From Phascolarctobacterium sp. (GTDB lineage: Bacteria > Bacillota > Negativicutes > Acidaminococcales > Acidaminococcaceae): 64,000 bases of DNA. The stretch lies in NCBI RefSeq assembly GCF_030531065.1, contig NZ_JAUNOQ010000004.1, positions 62,001-126,000 of the forward strand. The letters run 5' to 3'. Within the stretch, counting starts at the first letter, position 1, and each line of letters opens with the position of its first letter. The position numbers and the translations under genes were made by a program. Of this stretch, positions 40,369-46,394 are shown one piece after another. The notes beneath the pieces are model-generated. The model ran no database searches and was not told the origin of the DNA. It saw only the letters and a program-made list of their open reading frames with translations.

Positions 40369-40538
40369 CGTAAATCCTCGTGCGTAAACTTAATACCGGT
40401 AACGCGCTGGTTGATAAAATCCAGCTTTGCTTCCTCACTCACGTTTACGATACCGCTATACAAATGACGCGCAAAGCGTAATGCCTGCTCTTTTGTTACC
40501 GTATGCCAACCGCTTATCAGCGGCTTAACCCTTATCAC
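40365..40538 (-). CDS. Small early protein, unknown
   Basis: About 57 residues. I prefer the GTG at 40538, 9 bp after GGAGG, over the GTG at 40547 which abuts it. The sequence has GWHTVTKEQALRFARHLYSG and ends HEDLR. It overlaps the next gene by 4 bp. Not recognised. Confidence 0.5.
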   Translation of the reverse strand: MIRVKPLISGWHTVTKEQALRFARHLYSGIVNVSEEAKLDFINQRVTGIKFTHEDLR

Positions 40539-40696
40539 GTTTTTCACCCTCCTTCTACAACTCCTCCACCCTGCACCCCAGCGCCGCCGCCAGCGAACGT
40601 CAGCGCTGCCTCGCTTGATGTTTTTATTCCATACGCCCCTTCTCCCGTGCTAAAATATAAGCGTCACCAAAAATCAAACAAAGGAGCTGAACATTT

Positions 40697-41005
40697 ATGG
40701 ACTCTGGTCAAAACGCTAAAGAAGTATATCAGACCATCATGAACGATATACACGATGCAGAAAATAATTTAGCTGAAGGATACGATTTATATGTATTCTT
40801 ATCAGATTACCCTAACATTGAAATAACTACTATCGGCCGCCGCGGCGATCATCTCTTATTTTTTGAAGGCTGCGTCGGGCAAAGTCAGAAAACTCATTTT
40901 CTAATTCATTATTCCAAAGTATCGCTTCTGATTGTAGAAAAGAAGATTGAGCCTGCTCCTGCATACAAGCCAAAGCGTAAAATTGGATTCGTTGTAAAAG
41001 TATGA
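40697..41005 (+). CDS. Unknown plus-strand protein
   Basis: A 102-residue protein with AAAGGAG before the ATG and an extended -10 (TGCTAAAAT) about 40 bp upstream. It reads as a small alpha/beta protein (MDSGQNAKEVYQTIMNDIHD; IGRRGDHLLFFEGCVG) ending in basic residues. It faces the early operon. A competing minus-strand frame covers 40830-41087. Function unknown. Confidence 0.5.
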   Translation: MDSGQNAKEVYQTIMNDIHDAENNLAEGYDLYVFLSDYPNIEITTIGRRGDHLLFFEGCVGQSQKTHFLIHYSKVSLLIVEKKIEPAPAYKPKRKIGFVVKV

Positions 41006-41193
41006 TATTCTCATTTATTTCCTCAAGAATCACTAAAATATCTTGATTTTTGCTTTCTCTCTCTGCATCCTCTTGCACCACTCTCACCCCCTCCTCTCAA
41101 GCTTATTAGGCAAAAAGCTTTCTCAACAAGCTTTACCTTCATACCTCCATAACCTGTGCTATAATGAAAGTACAGATTGGAGGTGAAAATACC

Positions 41194-41538
41194 ATGAGAA
41201 CTAACTACGAATTATGCAGAAAAATTTTAATTGCTATAGCTGACGCCGATATCCATACTGATGTTTCAAACTACAATATCTGCCAAGAGGAACATCCTGA
41301 TATCATAGGTTGGCATATAGGAAAACTTATAGCTGAAGGATATGTAACCGCCATCGATGCTAGAAGTAAAGACGGCCAATTTGATTATATTTGCGTAGAA
41401 TTAACGCCTTCAGGTGAACGCTTTCTCAATAGTATTGAAAACAACAATCGCTGGACTAAAGCTAAACAATATTTACAAGACAACGCACTAGAAATTTCAT
41501 TTAGAGCTATTGAAATTGCCGTTAAACGCTTTTGCTAA
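41194..41538 (+). CDS. DUF2513 family protein
   Basis: A 114-residue protein from the ATG at 41194 (TTGGAGGTG upstream); an extended -10 TGCTATAAT lies about 35 bp before. The pattern MRTNYELCRKILIAIAD, then IIGWHIGKLIAEGYVTAIDA and ELTPSGERFLNSI is that of DUF2513, a winged-helix-like family common near phage repressor genes. It probably regulates transcription. Its 3' end overlaps the convergent minus-strand gene by 42 bp. Confidence 0.82.
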   Translation: MRTNYELCRKILIAIADADIHTDVSNYNICQEEHPDIIGWHIGKLIAEGYVTAIDARSKDGQFDYICVELTPSGERFLNSIENNNRWTKAKQYLQDNALEISFRAIEIAVKRFC

Positions 41539-41769
41539 TTTAAATTCATCCATAATCAATTCATCAAATACTTCATAAAGTTTGCTAATCAGATCTCGAT
41601 TTCCACCAGGAATATTTCTGAGTTCTTTATCAAACCTTTTCTTTGCTTCGATATAGGCAGCTAAGCGTTGTAACGAAAACTCTGGTAAAGGCTTATCTTG
41701 TCCCAGAATACCTACATCACACGTACCCTTATAATTGGCTGCCGTAAAGATAAATTCACATTGACGCAT
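41497..41769 (-). CDS. Small early protein after Cro
   Basis: A 90-residue protein from MRQCEFIFTAANYKG (41769; AAGGGGGTG upstream). It has an alpha/beta start and a helical end (DLISKLYEVFDELIMDEFKL). It is separated from the cro-like gene by an inverted-repeat-rich spacer. Not recognised. Confidence 0.5.
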   Translation of the reverse strand: MRQCEFIFTAANYKGTCDVGILGQDKPLPEFSLQRLAAYIEAKKRFDKELRNIPGGNRDLISKLYEVFDELIMDEFKLAKAFNGNFNSSK

Positions 41770-41797
41770 CCCGCACCCCCTTTCAAGCTTATCAAAC

Positions 41798-41822
41798 AAG
41801 AGATTGTCAAGGACAATCTCTT
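41798..41822. terminator. Perfect 11-bp hairpin downstream of cro
   Basis: AAGAGATTGTC, loop AAG, GACAATCTCTT. On the plus strand TGTTTT follows; on the minus strand GTTTGAT. It may attenuate rightward or leftward transcription between cro and the next early gene. Confidence 0.5.
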
Positions 41823-41825
41823 TGT

Positions 41826-41864
41826 TTTACTATAACCATGTTATAGTAAATCTAGTATACTAGA
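41826..41864. promoter_or_regulatory. Two adjacent palindromes after the cro-like gene (operator)
   Basis: TTTACTATAAC-cat-GTTATAGTAAA (41826-41850), directly followed by TCTAGTATACTAGA (41851-41864). The second is the same palindrome as in the CI/Cro control region, so it is a second repressor operator; the first may be another regulator's site. Confidence 0.75.
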
Positions 41865-41866
41865 TA

Positions 41867-42058
41867 TTATGCGTGTAAAAAGTCCGACACATTGCACTGC
41901 AATACTCTTGCCAGATTTTCCAACGTGCTAATTTTTACTTCAACTTCCTCGCCGCTCTCTATTCTAGAAATCGTTGCACGAGTAACGCCCGCTTTCTTTG
42001 CCAATTCAGCTTGCGTAATACCATTTTTATGTCTTATATCTTTCAATTTGTAAAGCAT
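41867..42058 (-). CDS. Cro-like XRE repressor
   Basis: A 63-residue helix-turn-helix protein covering a full XRE domain: IRHKNGITQAELAKKAGVTR, ATISRIESGEE, then LENLARVLQCNVSDFLHA. It is the first gene of the leftward early operon and diverges from the CI-like gene. It would favour lytic growth by repressing CI (lambda logic). Confidence 0.88.
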   Translation of the reverse strand: MLYKLKDIRHKNGITQAELAKKAGVTRATISRIESGEEVEVKISTLENLARVLQCNVSDFLHA

Positions 42059-42084
42059 TTTAGTAACCCCTTTCTTTGTTCTTA

Positions 42085-42152
42085 GTCTAGTATACTAGAC
42101 CATTTTATCTTTGTCAACTGTATTTGACAACTTACTGCTAATCATGTATAAT
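42085..42152. promoter_or_regulatory. CI/Cro divergent control region
   Basis: Minus strand: TTGACA (42112-42117 complement), 17-bp spacer, TATACT (42089-42094 complement) drives cro. Plus strand: TTGACA (42124-42129), 17-bp spacer, TATAAT (42147-42152) drives the CI-like gene. The 16-bp perfect palindrome GTCTAGTATACTAGAC (42085-42100) covers the cro -10, so binding would block early transcription while leaving the CI promoter free. Confidence 0.9.
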
Positions 42153-42182
42153 ATGCTATACAAGCACTAAGGATGTGATTAT

Positions 42183-42584
42183 ATGAATATTGGAGAATTT
42201 GTATTTCAATATCGGAAAGAGCACGGACTATCTATGCAAGCATTTGGTGATTTATGCGGGTTAAGCAGAGCTTATATTTCAATACTAGAAAAAGGTATAA
42301 ATCCTACTACCGGAAAAGCATTCATTCCAACGATAGAAACATTAAAAAAAATTGCTGAATCCACCAATTCAAATTTAGATAGCTTATTAGCCATGCTAGA
42401 CGGTTCTCAATCAGTAATTTTAAATTCCTTGATTCCTATTGAAGTAACACCTACCGAAAAAGAGCATATAAAAAAATATCGCCAGCTGGACGCTGACGGC
42501 AAGGAAGAAATCGACGATATCATAGATGTAAAACTCGCCAAGCTCCAGCGCAAAGCGGAAGCAGAAGAAGCGAACTGCGGTTGA
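42183..42584 (+). CDS. CI-like prophage repressor (XRE)
   Basis: A 133-residue protein with an N-terminal XRE domain (MNIGEFVFQYRKEHGLSMQA, FGDLCGLSRAYISILEKG, ETLKKIAESTNSNLDSLLAM) and a short C-terminal helical part (EKEHIKKYRQLDADGKEEID). It has no LexA-like S24 peptidase domain, so induction cannot be by classical RecA-stimulated self-cleavage; an antirepressor or another route is needed. It diverges from cro. Confidence 0.87.
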   Translation: MNIGEFVFQYRKEHGLSMQAFGDLCGLSRAYISILEKGINPTTGKAFIPTIETLKKIAESTNSNLDSLLAMLDGSQSVILNSLIPIEVTPTEKEHIKKYRQLDADGKEEIDDIIDVKLAKLQRKAEAEEANCG

Positions 42585-42649
42585 GAGTGAAATAAAAAAT
42601 CGTCTTTCACAAAAAACGCTATTTTTGTAAAAGACAAACGGGAGGAAAT

Positions 42650-42787
42650 ATGTTATACGAAAGCCTTACGAAAATTTATTATAAGGACGAAAAGAACCAT
42701 TATAAAGAATATCAAAAACGCTATAATGCGCCATTCGCTTTTCACCTTAATGTTTTAATCAAACAGTATAACAACATAACGAAATGA
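42650..42787 (+). CDS. 45-residue basic protein after the repressor
   Basis: Starts at ATG 42650 six bases after GGAGG. Reads MLYESLTKIYYKDEKNHYKE with a Tyr/Lys-rich middle and FHLNVLIKQYNNITK at the end. It follows an imperfect hairpin (42602-42636) downstream of the CI-like gene. Not recognised; possibly a remnant of a longer gene. Confidence 0.45.
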   Translation: MLYESLTKIYYKDEKNHYKEYQKRYNAPFAFHLNVLIKQYNNITK

Positions 42788-42841
42788 TATTATACTATAC
42801 AATACTTCTACCATAAGTTCACATTTTTTACACATATTGTG

Positions 42842-42870
42842 TTGACAATCAAGGACTAATCGTGTAAAAT
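42842..42870 (+). promoter_or_regulatory. Promoter of the NYN gene
   Basis: TTGACA, a 17-bp spacer and TAAAAT. Independent of the CI promoter, so the cargo gene can be expressed in the lysogen. Confidence 0.75.
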
Positions 42871-42876
42871 AAAGTT

Positions 42877-42988
42877 TACAAAGGAACTGATAGTTCCTGT
42901 TATATGCTAATAACGTCCTTGGTAGTAAGTCTCCCTCTGATATGGGAAGTACCGAATCCAGGGACATTTTAATTTTGGAGGAAATTTT
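42877..42988 (+). ncRNA. Structured 5' leader of the NYN-domain gene
   Basis: About 110 nt untranslated. Hairpin AGGAAC-tgata-GTTCCT (42882-42898) is followed by an 8-bp stem GTCCTTGG (42915-42922) with CCAGGGAC (42958-42965), enclosing GGTA/TACC and TCCC/GGGA pairings. No terminator is seen. It could be a cis-regulator, or a guide/inhibitor RNA for the adjacent nuclease. The fold is hand-drawn. Confidence 0.45.
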
Positions 42989-43678
42989 ATGAAGGTCGCA
43001 ATATTTGTAGATGGCGGATTCTACCGTAGGCGTTCTCAGTCTGTTCTAGGCGATATTACTGCTGAAGAACGAGCCAAAGAATTAGAAACTTATTGTCATA
43101 GGCACTTACACAAAAGCAAAGGTAAGGATAACTGCCGTGAGGTAGAACTATATCGTATTTTCTACTATGACTGCCCACCAATGGACAAAAAGATCTATCA
43201 TCCACTTCTAAAAAAGCAGGTTGATTTTTCAAAAACAGAGCTTTTTGTTTGGTCCAATACTTTTTTAGATGAATTAAAAAAGAAACGTAAATTTGCTCTC
43301 AGACTTGGAAAACTTGCTGATGCACAAGCTCATTACTCTCTTAAAGAAAAAAGTTTACGAGCACTATGTAACGGAAAAATTAAATTTGAAGACCTCACTG
43401 AACAAGACTTTATTATCAATGTTGATCAAAAAGGTGTAGATATGAAAATAGGTATCGATATCGCTTCTTTAGCCTATAAAAAACAGGTTGACCAAATAGT
43501 ATTGATCTCTGGAGATAGTGATTTTGTTCCAGCAGCTAAATTAGCCCGTCGTGAAGGTATTGATTTTATTTTAGATCCTTTAGGTGCACCTATAAAGCCT
43601 GATTTATTTGAACATATAGATGGTTTGCGTTCCTGTGATAAAGCATACGTTGAACGCATACAAAAACAACAGCAATAA
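42989..43678 (+). CDS. NYN-domain (PIN-like) protein, prophage cargo
   Basis: A 229-residue protein with the NYN/LabA layout: AIFVDGGFYRRR at residues 4-15 (first Asp), KGVDMKIGIDIASLAY around 149-164 (second Asp pair) and VLISGDSDFVPAAKLARREG at about 172-191 (third acidic box). NYN domains are metal-dependent RNases. It is AT-richer than the structural genes, has its own promoter and leader, and lies between repressor and integrase, the typical place for lysogen-expressed cargo such as superinfection defence (inference). Confidence 0.88.
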   Translation: MKVAIFVDGGFYRRRSQSVLGDITAEERAKELETYCHRHLHKSKGKDNCREVELYRIFYYDCPPMDKKIYHPLLKKQVDFSKTELFVWSNTFLDELKKKRKFALRLGKLADAQAHYSLKEKSLRALCNGKIKFEDLTEQDFIINVDQKGVDMKIGIDIASLAYKKQVDQIVLISGDSDFVPAAKLARREGIDFILDPLGAPIKPDLFEHIDGLRSCDKAYVERIQKQQQ

Positions 43679-43754
43679 AAAAGCCCCCGGCGTTACCAGC
43701 ACCGGAGGCCGCGGCAGTGTTACCAGCACCGCCAATCGTCCATAGTTCCACCAT

Positions 43755-43790
43755 AGGACAGCAATATTATACCCTAAAATCTGCTGTCCT
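43755..43790. repeat. Inverted repeat upstream of the integrase gene
   Basis: AGGACAGCA (43755-43763) and TGCTGTCCT (43782-43790) flank 18 bp of AT-rich DNA that contains TATTATA. It may be an operator of the integrase promoter or a hairpin. Just upstream (about 43693-43731) GTTACCAGCACCG occurs twice as a direct repeat. Confidence 0.55.
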
Positions 43791-43824
43791 GACAAATAAA
43801 TTTATATTCAGGAGGTAGATTATT

Positions 43825-44973
43825 ATGCGAGGTTACGTCAGAGAATACCGCCCCGGCAAATGGTCCTATACCATTTACGTCGGCAAAAATGAAAAAGGCA
43901 GGCCAGTAAAACAGGAAAAAGGCGGCTTTGCCACCAAAAAAGAAGCCGAAACAAATCTTGCTCTTAAAATAGCCGAATATATGGAAACAGGTGCAGTTTT
44001 CGTCCCCAGCTCTTTGACGTTCGACGAGCTGTATAAGGAATTCTTGGAAAAAGACGCCAGGGTATCGCGACGCCCGCAGACAATCCGTAAATATGACGTT
44101 ATGTATAAATATCATATCAAAGCTTCTCTAGGCCATCGCTTTATCAAAACCATTAAAACCAAAGACATCAACACCATACTCACAGCTATGGTAAACAAAG
44201 GCTATTCGCAAAGCTATGTAATGAGCGCTTATAAAACTCTACGCGTCACCTTCCAGTACGCCCTGGACAACAGATATTTGAAAGTCGACCCAAGCAGCGG
44301 CGCAACGTTGCCCAAAGAAGTAAAGCCTCCCATCGAAGTCCTTACTACCGAACAAATCAGCAAGCTCAAAGAGCTGCTTGGCAACAGCAACTGCTTACTG
44401 CCTTTTATGATCGGGATTTATACCGGCTTGCGTCCGGCTGAAATCGTCGGGCTGCGCTGGCGCGATATAGACCTCAATAAAAAGACTATTCACGTACAGC
44501 GGCAATTAAAGCCGGAAGTCAAACATTATGCCTTGGACAAAGTAAAAACCGCCGAATCTGACCGCATAATCAAAATAAACGATACGCTGGCCAACTACTT
44601 AAAGACGGAAAAGACTCGACAGCAGGAAAACAAAGAGATTGCCGCTGAATTTTGGAAAGAGAATAAGGTATACAGCTATTTCGACAAAAAAGTAATTATC
44701 GTTCCTGACTTCGTGAATATCAAAGCTGACGGAGAATGCCTGAACGGCAGCTCTCTAAAATACATCGGGCGCGTAGCAAAAAAAGCCGGTATCCCCTTTC
44801 ACCCATACATCATGCGTCACACGCACGCCACAATGCTCATAGAAAACGGCGCCAGCCTGAAGCTTGTGCAGCTTCGCCTGGGGCATACCAAAGCGACTAC
44901 CACCTTGCAAACCTACAGCCACGTTACGCCTATACACGAAAACTCCATTATCGACGCGCTGCCGGAGTTCTAA
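43825..44973 (+). CDS. int: Tyrosine-type phage integrase
   Basis: A 382-residue recombinase with an N-terminal arm-binding domain (residues 1-55), a SAM-like core-binding domain (62-150) and a catalytic domain (170-375). Catalytic residues: R203 in TGLRPAEI, Y328-x-x-R331 in YIMRHTHAT (the usual first His of the H-x-x-R box is Tyr here), H354 in LGHTKA and nucleophile Y364. GGAGG precedes the start. It is next to attR with three ATCGGACA repeats directly after its stop. It integrates the phage into the rubrerythrin gene. Confidence 0.95.
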   Translation: MRGYVREYRPGKWSYTIYVGKNEKGRPVKQEKGGFATKKEAETNLALKIAEYMETGAVFVPSSLTFDELYKEFLEKDARVSRRPQTIRKYDVMYKYHIKASLGHRFIKTIKTKDINTILTAMVNKGYSQSYVMSAYKTLRVTFQYALDNRYLKVDPSSGATLPKEVKPPIEVLTTEQISKLKELLGNSNCLLPFMIGIYTGLRPAEIVGLRWRDIDLNKKTIHVQRQLKPEVKHYALDKVKTAESDRIIKINDTLANYLKTEKTRQQENKEIAAEFWKENKVYSYFDKKVIIVPDFVNIKADGECLNGSSLKYIGRVAKKAGIPFHPYIMRHTHATMLIENGASLKLVQLRLGHTKATTTLQTYSHVTPIHENSIIDALPEF

Positions 44974-44974
44974 T

Positions 44975-45010
44975 ATCGGACAGCTTTTGACATCGGACAA
45001 AAATCGGACA
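44975..45010. repeat. Right cluster of ATCGGACA repeats (integrase arm sites)
   Basis: ATCGGACA at 44975-44982, 44992-44999 and 45003-45010, all in the same orientation, starting two bases after the integrase stop. They match the left cluster at 5134-5194. Confidence 0.75.
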
Positions 45011-45080
45011 GCCGAGCTTTTTCCTTAATGTAATAATAGCAAAATACGCTTAAATTCAAGTTTTTTTAGGATTATACTAC

Positions 45081-45144
45081 CGCGACGAAGCCCGTCATGG
45101 CAAAGCTTTCGCCGGCCTGCTGGCTCGTTACTTCGGTAAATAAG
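45081..45144. repeat. attR: right prophage attachment site
   Basis: Displaced bacterial copy of the rubrerythrin 3' end, 63/64 identical to attL, including the stop codon. No start or promoter precedes it; it is a gene fragment. Confidence 0.93.
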
Positions 45145-45155
45145 CAAATTATCAT

Positions 45156-45186
45156 AAAAACCCCGTTCCGCTGGAACGGGGTTTTT
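45156..45186. terminator. Original rubrerythrin terminator, bidirectional
   Basis: AAAAACCCCGTTCC pairs with GGAACGGGGTTTTT around GCT. It lies 12 bp after the duplicated rubrerythrin stop, so before phage insertion it would have ended rubrerythrin; it now also serves the leftward efflux operon. Confidence 0.9.
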
Positions 45187-45204
45187 ATATGTAAAGGCGA
45201 CAGC

Positions 45205-46377
45205 TCACGTTTCTAAGGTATATTCTACCTGATCGCCGTTCTGTAAGGTTTTGCCGCCGTTGACGACGACTACATCGCCCTCCTGCAAGCCGCTGGTAAT
45301 AACAGTATTGCTGCCGTCGCTGGCTCCGGTCTGTACCTGCCGCCGCTCCACCTTATTCCCATAAACCAGCAATACCGTACCGTCATCCGCTACGGCCTCT
45401 GCCGGAACGCATAAAAGCGGCTCCGTCTGCGGCTCCAAAATTTTCACCTGCGCGAACATACCCGGCAGCAGCTTATAATCCAGCGCCGCGTTATCAATCA
45501 GCACATCTGCCCTGAAGGTATGCGTCGCCGTATCGACGTAAGAATTTATCGTCGCCACCTTGCCGGTAAATTTTTCCTGCGGCAAGGCTTCGCACGTTAT
45601 TTCCGCCGCCATGCCCGGCTTAACCATTCCCAATTTGCTTTCCGGCAGCATAACGCTACATTTCATTACGCCCACGTCGGCGAAACGGATAATGCTGTCG
45701 TCAGCTTTTATTTTGCTGCCTACGGCTAAATCGTAATCGTCCAAAACTATACCGTCGAAAGGTGCGCGAATCAGGCAATCGTTTACTTCCGCCCGAGCGG
45801 CGTCCAGCTCGGCCTGCGCATATTGAATCGACGCCAGCGCCTGCTCATAATCGGCAGCGGCCGTGGAGCTGGCCGTGCGTTTATCGTCCACTTCCTGACG
45901 TGCTACTACGCCGTCTTTGATGAGTTTGTCGTAGCGCGCGCGTTCGGCAGCGGCGTTCGCCGCCGTCCATTTAGCCGCTTCGGCGTTTGCCCTATTCATT
46001 TCGATTTGCGCCGCAGCGGAAGCGGCTTTAGCGCTGGCGTTAGCGTGTTCCAATTCTACAAGCAGCGCGCCTTGCCGCACGCGCTGATTTCTTTGCGCAA
46101 AAATTTTTTCCACCGGCGCTTCTACTTTAGCTTTAATTTCTACATCGGATATAGCCTGCAGCGAAACGGTGGAAGACACGGCGTTATCCAGCCCGTCCCG
46201 ATACGCAGCCTTCGCTACCTGCACCCGCGCCGGCAAAGCTTCCTGCTGCGGCGCCTGGTAAAAATAACGCTTATAGACAAACCCGCCCACGGCGAACGCA
46301 ACCAGCGCTAACGCCAGCATTTTCTTCGGCGAACGCGCGGCGCTTGCCGCAGCGTCCAGTATTTCCCGCACTTTCAT
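45205..46377 (-). CDS. RND efflux periplasmic adaptor (membrane fusion protein)
   Basis: A 390-residue HlyD/AcrA-type adaptor from MKVREILDAAASAAR (46377; GGGAGG upstream; the alternative start at 46398 overlaps the previous gene). One N-terminal membrane anchor (about 21-37), a barrel-sandwich hybrid domain split around a coiled coil (KAASAAAQIEMNRANAEAAK...), then ALIRAPFDGIV and beta-barrel/MP domains. It links the inner-membrane RND pump to an outer-membrane channel; no TolC gene is seen nearby. Last gene of the tetR-RND operon. Confidence 0.9.
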   Translation of the reverse strand: MKVREILDAAASAARSPKKMLALALVAFAVGGFVYKRYFYQAPQQEALPARVQVAKAAYRDGLDNAVSSTVSLQAISDVEIKAKVEAPVEKIFAQRNQRVRQGALLVELEHANASAKAASAAAQIEMNRANAEAAKWTAANAAAERARYDKLIKDGVVARQEVDDKRTASSTAAADYEQALASIQYAQAELDAARAEVNDCLIRAPFDGIVLDDYDLAVGSKIKADDSIIRFADVGVMKCSVMLPESKLGMVKPGMAAEITCEALPQEKFTGKVATINSYVDTATHTFRADVLIDNAALDYKLLPGMFAQVKILEPQTEPLLCVPAEAVADDGTVLLVYGNKVERRQVQTGASDGSNTVITSGLQEGDVVVVNGGKTLQNGDQVEYTLET

Positions 46378-46394
46378 TCTGTTCCTGCCTCCCG

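Larger units (their letters stand above)
4990..45144. mobile_element. Siphovirus-type prophage, about 40.1 kb, integrated in the 3' end of the rubrerythrin gene
   Basis: The element is bounded by a 64-bp duplication (63/64 identical). Inside are an integrase and CI repressor on the plus strand at the right end and a full set of replication, packaging, head, tail and lysis genes on the minus strand. Terminase, portal, capsid, scaffold, tape measure and Dit genes are all present and intact, so the prophage looks inducible. The tape measure is about 980 residues and a tail-tube protein and G/GT-type chaperone are present, with no contractile sheath gene, which indicates a long non-contractile tail (siphovirus). 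Confidence 0.95.

Noticed and set aside
40830-41087. Minus-strand frame of 85 codons with a GGAGGGGGTG site
   Set aside because: The ribosome site is attractive, but two thirds of the frame overlap a plus-strand gene with its own promoter and ribosome site. Left as undecided rather than annotated.
43474-43659. Minus-strand frame opposite the NYN gene
   Set aside because: No ribosome site; the plus frame has the full NYN motif set.
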